Shown here piece by piece: positions 15,290 to 23,860 of a stretch of DNA of 64,000 nt (positions are counted from its first letter, which is position 1; each line of letters opens with the position of its first letter). The position numbers and the translations under genes were made by a program. The stretch covers positions 1,444,577-1,508,576 of the forward strand of contig NZ_KB731324.1 in the NCBI RefSeq assembly GCF_000353285.1, given 5' to 3'. Source of the DNA: Leptolyngbya boryana PCC 6306 (lineage in GTDB: Bacteria; Cyanobacteriota; Cyanobacteriia; Leptolyngbyales; Leptolyngbyaceae). The notes under the pieces are model-generated. The model was not told the origin of the DNA and made no database searches. It saw only the letters and a program-made list of their open reading frames with translations.

Positions 15290-18200
15290 ATGCTTCTTCA
15301 ATACGCTAACGGCAGATCTCAACTTCCCGCGCCCACAGTCACCGTCACATCTGGCGGTGAGGTTACTACCCCCAGAACACTATGGTTCGCAATCCAAGGA
15401 TGCAACCCGATCGGGTGCAACCTGCTGAGTGATCCGATCCAAGCCACGATCGCGGCAAATCAAAAAGCAACTGTGACCCTACCAGCAATCCTAGATGGCG
15501 AATCGTGGGATTCATTTGTGCTGAGTGCATCCGAGACAAATACGCCATCATCCTTTGTTGCGATCGCTCGAATTGAACCAGGAACAACGATCGAGCTATC
15601 GACCGACGCACATTTAAGCCTGAGCGAGATTGTTCTGAATCCCGCTGCACTGCCTACTGCAAGCCTAATCCCCGGCATGAGGCGCGGAGTGTCAAGCCTT
15701 GCTCAAGTCTTTGAGTATGACCCTACTTCACTTCTCCCCCAGAACAATCAGACCGTGCTATCTGCTGCGCCCGCTCCTGGAAACTGGCTGATTGTTGCTG
15801 GATTCTCGACTTATGTTGTCAACACTGACGATCCAGGTGGATGCGCTCAAGATGTCAGATCGATCGATGAATCCGTCGTCAATCTCAAAACCTATAACTG
15901 CAATGGCTCAAGCGGTGATGGCTTCAGGTTTTGGCTGATTAATGATTCCGACGATGCGATCGCGGCAGGTAAGCGCGTCATGATTGCGGTCACGCTCAAC
16001 GAAATGCCCAGATCGGGTTTATTTGAAGGGCTGTTGCGCTGTGTGTTTCGAGGCTACGTCAACACAATTACAGGTGCGCTCAGAGTCGAAGATAGCAACG
16101 GCAATCCGATGCGCGGGATTGATACCGAGGTGCTATTCGAGAACCAGAAAACTGATTTGATGCTCGAAGACGATTTGCAGCCGGATGAAGCTTACGCGAT
16201 CGATGTCTTCCCGAACTTCACCCCAGAACAACTCGATAATCAAATCCTCAATGGCTCACTGATCAAAATCAATCTCGGCTTGGCAGTGCAGGCGGGTGCA
16301 TACGTGGAGGGCGGATTTGCCAAGGGTGATCAAATCTATCCAGAGTACGATCGCGGAATCGTAATTCCTCAAGCGAGTGGTGCGAAGTGCCTCAAGCGAT
16401 CAGGCTTAGTCAATTCGCGATCGTTCCTTGCGGTTTCTCCCTCGCTTGTTCTGGGGTTAGCGCAAAACACGCTGAATCAACCGCTCTACATCAACTCCAA
16501 CGGTTCGGTTTATCTCAAGCCGCTGGATGAACCACAAGATGATACCGAGGCAATTCGAGCCAAGATCGGCACAGCAGCAGGGATTTCGAGCGCTTCAGAC
16601 TGGTCTGATCCTGTGACCTTTAGCGCGGGTGCGGGGTTAAAAGTGACCTGCTCCTATCCGTCCAATGGCACAAACGCTACGATTCGGGCGAACTATCCAG
16701 ACTCACTCATTGCAGGGAACACACAAGCCGAATTCAATCCGCCGTTTGCCGTGGTCTATGTGCGATCGACGGTTGCAAGTGTTGCCACAATCAAGAAGTT
16801 TGATGGCTATCTCGTGATTGATGCCGCGACTCAAGAATTTACGATCGACAATTGGAGTGCGGGCGAAACGATTTCGTCAATTCCAGTTGCAGATGAAGAT
16901 TTCAGCTTATTTGAGGCAATTTCGGCAACGCCTGAAACGTTTGGTTCTGGCACAATTCCAGCGGGCACGATCGAGGTTTGCTTTGCTTACGAATACGACG
17001 GCGCGCAAGTCACACTGATTTCGCACAGTACCCTAGATGGATGCCTGCATACGCGCACACTTACCGATGCTGAGGTAGAGGCATCGTCGCGCTACTGGAC
17101 AGAACCGCTTGCGACTCGTGAAGCGCTGCGATCGACCGTTCAGGTGCGAGTCAGCCCGTATCAGGCGAGATACCTGAAAGAAACTGAATCGCCGTGGTGG
17201 TTCAATCCTGAATCAACAGAGGATGAATCAGACCGGGTGATTCGTCCAGTGTGGCGCACTCCAGAACAACCGGGGCGATGGATTGAATCTGCGAGTAATC
17301 GCATTCTCACGCCTGATACTATCCCCACGGGAACGGCAGGAATCGGAGATATCGCGATCGTCTTGAAAAACGACACCGAAGATCCGGACCACGGCAAGGT
17401 GTATGAGTTTGAATCCTCTGGATGGACGTTCAAGGCAATCCTCAGAGGTCAACGGGGCGCGGCTGGGGCAAGAGGTTCAATTATTATTTTTGAAACTCCT
17501 CCGACCTCAGAAACCCCCGGAGATTTAGACGAAATCGGCTTTGTCCTCAATCCAGATCCGGACTACATCCATAACGGCAAGGTTTATCGCAAAGAGGCGG
17601 GTGGATGGGTCGAAATCGGCAACCTGAGCGGCGGCAGTGGTTCTGGGGGAGGTGGAAGCAACGTTCTCAGTACCGACGCGATCGCGCCTGCATTGCAGCC
17701 CAACGAACTATTTTTGTCGATCGATACCGACGATGCCGGATTGTATCCATTTCTAGAAGACGAATTCGGCAACCGCAGACGCATTGCAATGCCCGATCGT
17801 ACTCAGCTTTGGACAAGTGCGCAGCAATACAGGCTGGGTCTTGAGTATGACGAATTCGCCTTTGAACCAGTAGACGGGATTCGTAAAACTGGCGATGTTT
17901 ACACGATCGATGCAGCTTACGCGAATATTTTCGAGTTGGAGCTACGTGGAGAGGATACCGATGTCTCGATCGCGGTGATTAACGGCGTAGCGGGAACGCG
18001 GTTTGAGTTGTATCTGACTTGGGACGATTCCGACGCTCCGCGATCGCTGTCGTTCCCGAACGATTTTCAGTGGCTCGATCGCCCACTTGCCCCCGACTTC
18101 ACGGCTGAGAATTCAGCGCGCTCCCGTGCCAGCGTTCTTTACACGGGTAACAACTGGATTGCAAGCTACACGCCGCTTTTAACGACCTCAGAACCATTTG

Positions 18201-18964
18201 AGCCTGAGACGATCGATCTACTCGATCGCTTCACTGGCTACTACTCCAACATTCAACAAAATCGGATCAATACGCTCATCAAAACTCTGAAGGAAGCGGA
18301 CATCTGGGCAAGTAGCACGCTGTTTATTTTCGCGGCAGCGCACCCAGACGATGCGCGCCAATTTTGGACGCAATCAAACTTGCTCAATTCAACCTCAAAC
18401 ACGTTTACTCAGTGGCGCGGCATTACGACAGACAACCCAATGCCAGTTTCGTTTACGTATAGCGGGGTGCAAACACTGGGGTTATGGACAACCTACAACG
18501 ATCCGCAATCAGGCACGGATTTAGGGGTCGAAATCGTCGATTCAAGCACATACGATCAGGCTTCAACTTTACGATTCAGAAATAACTTGGGGCAGGCTCA
18601 GGGACGAGCACTCGGACGGTCCGATGTTTCGATCGCTTCATCGATCAACTTCTTTGATCCCGCGTGGATTGCTGCAACTCGCTATCCGCAAGGCGCAAAC
18701 CAGACAAACACTCTATTTCTCAACGGCTCTGAAATCGCGTCTCAAACAGAGCTAGCGACAAGTTTTAGTGGAACAAGTCCTGAATTTGTTCTGGGGGGAA
18801 GTCGCCGCGTTGTCACCTCTCCCGCAAGTTCAACGATCGTTGACCCGATCGTGCGCGAGTATTCCGCTCTTTTTGCCTCAGATCAGGCGCTCACCCCAGA
18901 ACAGCACAAGACACTCTATCGAGCAATGCAGACCTATCTTTCCAGTCTGCCAGGAGGGTTTTAG
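15290..18964 (+). CDS. Large tail fibre / receptor-binding-type protein, 1224 aa
   Basis: The protein is made of many beta-rich modules joined by linkers. There is one short collagen-like stretch (RGQRGAAGARG, about residue 715), a GSGSGGGGS linker (about 782), and a C-terminal region of about 230 residues that looks like a concanavalin/LamG-type lectin fold ending EYSALFASDQALTPEQHKTLYRAMQTYL. These are typical of tail fibres or spikes that bind the host surface. It divergently abuts the Cys-rich protein gene and is coupled by TAGTG to the next tail gene. Seven GTTCTGGGG(G) motifs lie in it. Confidence 0.6.
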   Translation: MLLQYANGRSQLPAPTVTVTSGGEVTTPRTLWFAIQGCNPIGCNLLSDPIQATIAANQKATVTLPAILDGESWDSFVLSASETNTPSSFVAIARIEPGTTIELSTDAHLSLSEIVLNPAALPTASLIPGMRRGVSSLAQVFEYDPTSLLPQNNQTVLSAAPAPGNWLIVAGFSTYVVNTDDPGGCAQDVRSIDESVVNLKTYNCNGSSGDGFRFWLINDSDDAIAAGKRVMIAVTLNEMPRSGLFEGLLRCVFRGYVNTITGALRVEDSNGNPMRGIDTEVLFENQKTDLMLEDDLQPDEAYAIDVFPNFTPEQLDNQILNGSLIKINLGLAVQAGAYVEGGFAKGDQIYPEYDRGIVIPQASGAKCLKRSGLVNSRSFLAVSPSLVLGLAQNTLNQPLYINSNGSVYLKPLDEPQDDTEAIRAKIGTAAGISSASDWSDPVTFSAGAGLKVTCSYPSNGTNATIRANYPDSLIAGNTQAEFNPPFAVVYVRSTVASVATIKKFDGYLVIDAATQEFTIDNWSAGETISSIPVADEDFSLFEAISATPETFGSGTIPAGTIEVCFAYEYDGAQVTLISHSTLDGCLHTRTLTDAEVEASSRYWTEPLATREALRSTVQVRVSPYQARYLKETESPWWFNPESTEDESDRVIRPVWRTPEQPGRWIESASNRILTPDTIPTGTAGIGDIAIVLKNDTEDPDHGKVYEFESSGWTFKAILRGQRGAAGARGSIIIFETPPTSETPGDLDEIGFVLNPDPDYIHNGKVYRKEAGGWVEIGNLSGGSGSGGGGSNVLSTDAIAPALQPNELFLSIDTDDAGLYPFLEDEFGNRRRIAMPDRTQLWTSAQQYRLGLEYDEFAFEPVDGIRKTGDVYTIDAAYANIFELELRGEDTDVSIAVINGVAGTRFELYLTWDDSDAPRSLSFPNDFQWLDRPLAPDFTAENSARSRASVLYTGNNWIASYTPLLTTSEPFEPETIDLLDRFTGYYSNIQQNRINTLIKTLKEADIWASSTLFIFAAAHPDDARQFWTQSNLLNSTSNTFTQWRGITTDNPMPVSFTYSGVQTLGLWTTYNDPQSGTDLGVEIVDSSTYDQASTLRFRNNLGQAQGRALGRSDVSIASSINFFDPAWIAATRYPQGANQTNTLFLNGSEIASQTELATSFSGTSPEFVLGGSRRVVTSPASSTIVDPIVREYSALFASDQALTPEQHKTLYRAMQTYLSSLPGGF

Positions 18965-19959
18965 TGGATAAAACCCCGGATGAAGTCGCTTATCAACTCA
19001 GGGAGATCGCGAATTCTGCTCAAAACATCATTTCTGCTGTGACCTCCAGCGCGGCAAGCCCAGGCGGATCGATTACGTTCCGCTACACCGATCACAATGG
19101 AACGCGCAGTGTCACGGGAACGGCTCACACGGCGATCAGTCCAGGAAACGTGCAAGCAATGCGAACCAATGACGGACAGTGGATTGTGTTCGGAACACCG
19201 ACCAGTCCAAGCCGCGAAGCGCTGCATGAGTCTCGACGGCGACGGGCAAAACCGGACGAACCCGGAAAAGTTAAGATTCTCTGTTTCAAAGATGGCGCGC
19301 TTTGGATTGGCGGCGATCGCCCAAATCCGAAACGCATCTACACGATTCCCGAAGGGGCGCGGCTTGATTTTGATCAGAGTCGCATCGTCAACAAAGGGGG
19401 CGGGGATAAGTGGATCGTGACCTTTGTTTTAATCGGTAACGATCGCACAGGGATCGTGGTTCTTCAATCCGGGGTTGGTACGCTTTGGGAGATCTGGATG
19501 GATGATCCGCGACTGAGTTCCTTGGCTGGTCCACGACCAGTCTTGTGGACTCAGACGGGATTGTGGACTCTCTTCAGCGGTAGCGGCGATGACACTACCT
19601 TTATTTATGCGGGGGAGGTTTACGGTAGCCTCGGCGAAAGCCCGCTTAATTACATCAACGGGCGACCCGATTTTGTTGATCCCAAGGCTGGTACGGCGAT
19701 TTACACCCGATCCGTTGGACTAGATATTCAGGTTCTCTTTTGGGATGGCGCGACTGAGACGGAAGTTCCGCTTTTGGAGTCGTTTCCGCTCGGTGCGCCA
19801 ACATTTATCAAAGACACGCTCTATTCCTGCCTAACCGAGGGAAAAACAGCGACGATAACAAAAATATCGCTCCCGTCTGGGGACACATCAACTCGGAAAA
19901 CGAAAGTCTTTCCGATTCCCAATGGTTACACTCGGCTTGATGTCGGATTCCACCCTTGA
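18964..19959 (+). CDS. Phage tail-associated protein, 331 aa
   Basis: A GTG start overlaps the fibre gene stop by one base. The N-terminal 90 residues are helical then beta; the rest has repeated short strands with Trp/Gly (GALWIGGDRP, DKWIVTFVLIG, GTLWEIWMDD, TGLWTLFSGS), compatible with a beta-propeller. A fibre accessory or tip protein is likely by position; no enzyme motif seen. Confidence 0.5.
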   Translation: MDKTPDEVAYQLREIANSAQNIISAVTSSAASPGGSITFRYTDHNGTRSVTGTAHTAISPGNVQAMRTNDGQWIVFGTPTSPSREALHESRRRRAKPDEPGKVKILCFKDGALWIGGDRPNPKRIYTIPEGARLDFDQSRIVNKGGGDKWIVTFVLIGNDRTGIVVLQSGVGTLWEIWMDDPRLSSLAGPRPVLWTQTGLWTLFSGSGDDTTFIYAGEVYGSLGESPLNYINGRPDFVDPKAGTAIYTRSVGLDIQVLFWDGATETEVPLLESFPLGAPTFIKDTLYSCLTEGKTATITKISLPSGDTSTRKTKVFPIPNGYTRLDVGFHP

Positions 19960-19998
19960 TTCGGGGAACGCTGAAGAAAATATTAAGCTCCCTGAAAC

Positions 19999-20433
19999 AT
20001 GACTACGACGATCGCGACAATTGGGACATCAACCAATCAATCCACTACTGGTCAAATGCCTACCCTGTTTGAAGGGGGAGTCGCTCTCGCCTTGCTGTAT
20101 TTTGTGCTCAAGGAAGCGATCGAGTTTTTCAAGAAAAAAGACGATGCCGAGGGCGCATTGACGCAATCCTTAATCGACGACTTGAGGAAGGAGCGCAAAG
20201 AGGATCTGTTCAACATGAGTCAGATCATGCTGAAGATTGATGGCTCTAATCAGCAAATCGCGATCGCAATTCACGACATGTCGAAAGCGATTCACGACTT
20301 GAATGTATCGACGCAGCAAAATGCTCGAATTCATTCCGAAATTTTCGGACTACTCCGAGAGCAAGAGCGTGTGTTGCACAAAATCGAAGCGCATATTAGC
20401 GATCGAGAAGCCCCGAAAAGAGTGTCGGTTTGA
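19999..20433 (+). CDS. Holin-like / XhlA-type single-TM coiled-coil protein, 144 aa
   Basis: A polar N-terminus, one TM helix (LFEGGVALALLYFVLKEAIEFF) and a long C-terminal coiled coil (residues about 55-130) with many Glu, Lys and Gln. This layout resembles XhlA-like or tail-associated holin partners. It is the last gene of the element, 66 bp before the attR tRNA fragment. Confidence 0.5.
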   Translation: MTTTIATIGTSTNQSTTGQMPTLFEGGVALALLYFVLKEAIEFFKKKDDAEGALTQSLIDDLRKERKEDLFNMSQIMLKIDGSNQQIAIAIHDMSKAIHDLNVSTQQNARIHSEIFGLLREQERVLHKIEAHISDREAPKRVSV

Positions 20434-20498
20434 GGACAATTTGAGTACGAAATCAAATCAACTCTCGTAAAATCCTCCTTTATCAAGGTTTTTAAGCT

Positions 20499-20552
20499 TA
20501 GAGTGCATCCTTGACAGGGATGAAGTCACTGGTTCGAATCCAGTATCGCCCA
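20499..20552 (+). repeat. attR: 3' fragment of tRNA-Val(GAC), right end of the integrated element
   Basis: The stretch starts TAGAGTGCATCC, with an anticodon loop TTGACAG (anticodon GAC, Val) on a 5-bp CATCC/GGATG stem. It continues with a T-arm CTGG-TTCGAAT-CCAG and ends ATCGCCCA. The 5' half (acceptor strand GGGCGAT and D-arm) is absent. Such 3' tRNA remnants mark one junction of tyrosine-recombinase elements; the intact tRNA should be recreated at the other end, left of this window. Confidence 0.8.
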
Positions 20553-20720
20553 TCAATTTCAGGATACCGAGTTTCATAGCTCCCTAAAACATCCCTAAAA
20601 CCGAGTTACAACCGAATAAGTGAGACGCGATATCAAAGCGTATTCACAGCTTCTTAAGGGAAGAGAAACCTATGGGAAGTCTATGAATACCAAGACTGAT
20701 ACCGCTGTTTTTTTCGGTAT

Positions 20721-20763
20721 GTCCACAACTTGCAGTTTGATTTTATAAATGCAAGTTGTGGAC
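20721..20763. repeat. Perfect 14-bp inverted repeat in a non-coding region
   Basis: GTCCACAACTTGCA and its exact complement TGCAAGTTGTGGAC are separated by 15 AT-rich bases. The surrounding 20553-21023 region (about 470 bp) holds no gene I can support. The repeat may be a structured RNA or the remnant of a small mobile element; no U-tract follows on the plus side. Confidence 0.5.
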
Positions 20764-21023
20764 GTGCGTACTAAAGTTCAGTTGTATCAAGCGTGATCGA
20801 CACAATTTGCCTCTAGAAAACATAAGCCCGTTCCCTATTCCAGTGGCAATGGAAGGAATCGGTTTGATGATAAATTTCGAGTCTGCATCTGCGCCGATGA
20901 CGACCGCAGCATAGCTGATTCTAGCGATCGTGCTTCGGATCTACGCGGTACTAGCTTGGTTACGGTACGCTGAAGCATGGAGGCTTTTTCGTACCCATTT
21001 CGTTGAGCGATTGCTTTTATCCC

Positions 21024-21464
21024 ATGAATAGCGAATCTTCTCGTTCGTTGCCCTGGCTCTCGTTAGGACTGTTTTGGTGCGCTTATGCCATGCTCGGATG
21101 GTATCTTGCGGCGCATCATATTATCTGGCTTGTTGGAGCCGCCGCAATCCTTGCAATCGTGATCATTTCTGGAACGGGCAGGGCTTTGCTTGAGCAGTTG
21201 TCCGGAGTGATTTCTCGCACTTTATTGATCGTTGTATTCCTGAGCTTTTTGATTAGTGTCTGTGCATTTCTATTTGTCAGCAAGTTTGAGTTCTTGGGTT
21301 TAGTCTTTCTGCCACTTGTGACAGCGGTTCTAGCGGATCTCAGCCTGCGTTCTGCGGGGTTTGAGCAGCGTCAGATATGGATTTATCTTGTCGTTATCGC
21401 TGGATTAGGAATCGGTTTAGGCGAGGTGTTCGACCTTGTATTCCTTCCGAGCATGCGGTACTGA
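21024..21464 (+). CDS. Integral membrane protein, 146 aa
   Basis: Not recognised. About five hydrophobic helices are visible (LSLGLFWCAYAMLGWYLA, IIWLVGAAAILAIVII, TLLIVVFLSFLISVCAFLF, LVFLPLVTAVLADL, IWIYLVVIAGLGIGLG). ATG 21024 is chosen over the TTG at 21003. It is the first host gene right of the prophage. Confidence 0.55.
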   Translation: MNSESSRSLPWLSLGLFWCAYAMLGWYLAAHHIIWLVGAAAILAIVIISGTGRALLEQLSGVISRTLLIVVFLSFLISVCAFLFVSKFEFLGLVFLPLVTAVLADLSLRSAGFEQRQIWIYLVVIAGLGIGLGEVFDLVFLPSMRY

Positions 21465-21597
21465 AGAAGTCCAAATCATTAGAGCCGCGATCGTAACCGC
21501 TCTCTACACTGCCAGAAACTATAGCGAAGACGAAGCCTCGTATGAATGGGTAAATTTTCAATTAAAGCTGATCCCTCAATACTGGGAGGAGCCCTGA
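21436..21597 (+). CDS. Possible small or truncated ORF, 53 aa
   Basis: A TTG-initiated frame overlapping the membrane-protein end gives a protein-like sequence, EVQIIRAAIVTALYTARNYS then YEWVNFQLKLIPQYWEEP. There is no good start or ribosome site. It reads like the C-terminal tail of a larger protein whose front has been lost. Confidence 0.3.
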   Translation: MYSFRACGTEEVQIIRAAIVTALYTARNYSEDEASYEWVNFQLKLIPQYWEEP

Positions 21598-21622
21598 GTT
21601 AACCGAGGATTTTTGCAAACTT

Positions 21623-21907
21623 GTGAAGTCGCTTCGGCGGCGGCAGGAAGCTTACGCAAATCTTGAGGCACAACAGGGGAATTCTAAGCCCGTTCCCTCA
21701 AGATTTGCGCCAATGGAAAATCAATGGACAGCCCGACCCTGGAAAGTATTTCAAGGTGTGGGGATCTCATTCCTGCTGATCGTGGTTCTCGCCTTCATCT
21801 ATGGCAAGTTCATTCATCACCCGTTGCGTATCTGGCTGGCGGATGGGGAATGGTGCGTCAGATTTTCTCCAGATGGATCGGGAAAAGTCCTCTACGGCTT
21901 CGAGTGA
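21623..21907 (+). CDS. Single-TM hypothetical protein, 94 aa
   Basis: A basic soluble N-terminus (residues 1-40), one TM helix (GVGISFLLIVVLAFIYGKFI) and a short C-terminal tail ending VLYGFE. The start is a GTG at 21623; an internal ATG lies at 21713. No family recognised. Its last codons resemble the sequence at 22672-22700 (TCCTCTAYGGCTYCGAGTG), hinting at a local duplication. Confidence 0.45.
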   Translation: MKSLRRRQEAYANLEAQQGNSKPVPSRFAPMENQWTARPWKVFQGVGISFLLIVVLAFIYGKFIHHPLRIWLADGEWCVRFSPDGSGKVLYGFE

Positions 21908-22062
21908 GATCGTTAACAGATTGAGATAGTCCAGCCTTGTTTTTCTCTGGTTTGATAAGCTTGAGTAGCTCTGACGGGATCTCTATCAGTAGGATTGCAG
22001 CAGAGTTATGGAAAATGGGTGCCAGTCAAGCTTCTTCGATCTTCTTTGATAAGGAAACAGTG

Positions 22063-22632
22063 ATGAAATATCTCGCAGTGGCTCTCCTCTCTTGCATCGT
22101 TCTGTCCAGTGAGATGCTGGCTACTTCTAGAAATCAGGCAGCGATCGCCGCTCCCAAACCCCCTTTAGATAATCCGGCAATTGATATGCCAGGGTATTTG
22201 CGCGTTTCCTATGAAGCTGCAAAGCATCGGGAGACACGCCGAATTTCTGAGGACGACTTTATTCGCATGAGCCGTGAACCGAATACGATCATCCTGGATG
22301 CCCGGAGCCGCGAGAAGTATGATTTGCTGCATATCAAAGGGGCAATCAATCTGAGCTTTCCAGACATTACGGTTGAAAGTTTGAAAAAAACGTTTCCTGA
22401 CAAATCAGCGCGAATTCTCATCTATTGCAACAACAATTTCATCAACGCTGAAGAACCTTTTCCTTCAAAACTCCCAACGGCTTCCCTCAATCTCTCAACC
22501 TACATTGCCTTGTATAACTACGGCTATCGCAATATCTACGAACTGGCTCCCCAAATTGACCCAAAGGTGTCCAAACTTCCCTTTGAATCGGCTCCCGTCT
22601 CAACCTCGTCTCATGGAAGCATCGTTCCTTAA
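22063..22632 (+). CDS. Secreted rhodanese-like domain protein, 189 aa
   Basis: A signal peptide (MKYLAVALLSCIVLSSEMLA) is followed by a rhodanese fold: ISEDDFIRMS, TIILDARSREKYDLLHIKGAINL (the CH2A-like box) and ARILIYCNNNF, where the Cys is the likely active-site nucleophile. Rhodaneses move sulphane sulphur; a periplasmic location is implied here. ATG 22063 follows AAGGAAA. The gene ends 3 bp before a transposase remnant. Confidence 0.75.
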   Translation: MKYLAVALLSCIVLSSEMLATSRNQAAIAAPKPPLDNPAIDMPGYLRVSYEAAKHRETRRISEDDFIRMSREPNTIILDARSREKYDLLHIKGAINLSFPDITVESLKKTFPDKSARILIYCNNNFINAEEPFPSKLPTASLNLSTYIALYNYGYRNIYELAPQIDPKVSKLPFESAPVSTSSHGSIVP

Positions 22633-22635
22633 ATT

Positions 22636-23480
22636 ATGCGATCGCATTCTCCCTGTCTGGCACAAGAACAATCCTCTATGGCTCCGAGTGCGATCGCTAA
22701 ACCAAAGCTCATGCGCAAGGGGAAACGTGGCGGACAAGGCAAGTTTGGTGTCGAAGACCAACTGCTCATTGCGATGGCATATTGGCGAGAATATCGCACC
22801 ATCTTACTCAATTCCCTACGGAGGGAAATCCTCCTACAGGATTGAGCGCCAGTTCCACATCGGGCAAAGTTGGGGAATTCATGAAACGACGGTTGGACGC
22901 ATTGTCCGCAAGATTGAAAACATCTTGATTCAGTCGGGTGAGTTCTGCTTGCCAGGTAAAAAAGCGCTGCACTCAGCCCAGACCGAATGGAACATCCTCG
23001 TCGTCGATGTGAGTGAGAGTCCAATTGAACGCCCAAAAAAAACAACGACCTTACTACAGTGGCAAGCAGAAATGGCACACGCTAAAAGCTCAAGTGGTTG
23101 TGGACTATCTCAGCGGGATGATTATCTGTACTGCTTTTGACAAAGGGCGAAAACATGACTTTCGCATCTTCAAGGGTTCGCAACTTCCGACTCAACTTGA
23201 GCAACTCTGGGTCGCAGACCGAGGCTATCAAGGCATCGCCAAGTTTCATGCTTACAGGTGTACTCCAGTCAAAAAGTCGCGCAAGCGCTCCCTCTCCAAA
23301 GCGGAACGGCAATTCAATCGCCAATTAGCGCAAGTTCGCATCACGGTAGAACACACCTTTCGCAAGCTGAAGATCTTTCGCATCTTATCGGAGCGCTATC
23401 GCAATCGACGCAAGCGCTTTGGGCTACGCTTCAACCTGATTGCAGGCTTACTCAACTACGAGCTTACTCACTCAAACTGA
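22636..23480 (+). pseudogene. IS5-type transposase remnant (broken, N-terminally truncated)
   Basis: Three frames carry consecutive parts of one DDE transposase: FGVEDQLLIAMAYWREYRT (to about 22800), then FHIGQSWGIHETTVGRIVRKIE to SPIERPKK, then YYSGKQKWHTLKAQ to the end. Catalytic residues are seen as VVDVSE (D), VADRGYQG (D) and VEHTFRKLKIF (E). About 30 N-terminal residues usual in the family are missing. A 49-nt insertion after codon YRT breaks the first frame. The second switch lies at an A8 run (23033-23042 area) where programmed -1 frameshifting is common in this family, so only the first break must be inactivating. Confidence 0.8.
22807..22846. repeat. 40-nt foldback (small dispersed repeat-like) inserted in the transposase
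   Basis: CTCAAT and ATTGAG close a cloverleaf-like element with two internal hairpins: TCCCT-ACGG-AGGGA and AATCCT-CCTAC-AGGATT. It lies exactly where the transposase reading frame is interrupted between YRT and FHIGQ. Small dispersed repeats of this kind are known in cyanobacteria, including inside other mobile elements. Confidence 0.55.
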
Positions 23481-23660
23481 TTCGTGCAGGAGGTCTAATA
23501 GTGCGATGACTTCTGCTTGATTGGCTGTGGTTTTGAGTTGCTGTTGCAACTGTGCGTTTTGTAGCAATTCTTTGAGAGTTTGAAGCGTGGATGTTCCCCT
23601 AATTTGTGACTTGGTTCTGAATGTTATCGGTGGCAGCGTTAAGTTGTGTCTCCGTCGCAT
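23472..23660 (-). CDS. Nif11-like leader-peptide-type fragment, 62 aa
   Basis: Residues about 27-55 (LQTLKELLQNAQLQQQLKTTANQAEVIALL) resemble the Nif11/NHLP-type leader pattern 'L..LL..vq.d..Lq.qLk.A.n..EvialA'. Such leaders guide RiPP precursor modification in cyanobacteria. The C-terminal end runs into the IS remnant, and no Gly-Gly core region follows, so it is probably truncated. Confidence 0.35.
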   Translation of the reverse strand: MRRRHNLTLPPITFRTKSQIRGTSTLQTLKELLQNAQLQQQLKTTANQAEVIALLDLLHESV

Positions 23661-23860
23661 TCCTGAACTGATTTGAATTGAATCAATTTATCGGGGAGAA
23701 GCCGTGGAGAAACTTGCTCAAAAAGAGAATTTTCAGCACTCCGAAAAGACTCGCTCGCATAAAGTCAAATCGGGGAGAACTAGGGGACTTGTTGCATTCC
23801 GTAAGGCTTCCTCGCATCGTGAACCCGTACAATGCAATCAGCGTTGGATGTTGGGATTGG

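Noticed and set aside
17272-17277. CTCCAGAAC near 17270 as a further motif copy
   Set aside because: It lacks the four consecutive C/G bases of the prophage motif.
15290-18964. Collagen-like protein call for the 1224-aa gene
   Set aside because: Only one short G-x-y stretch is present; the protein is mostly beta modules with a lectin-like end.
20824-21702. Repeated string TAAGCCCGTTCCCT at two places
   Set aside because: A 14-nt match is expected by chance several times in 64 kb; flanks do not agree.
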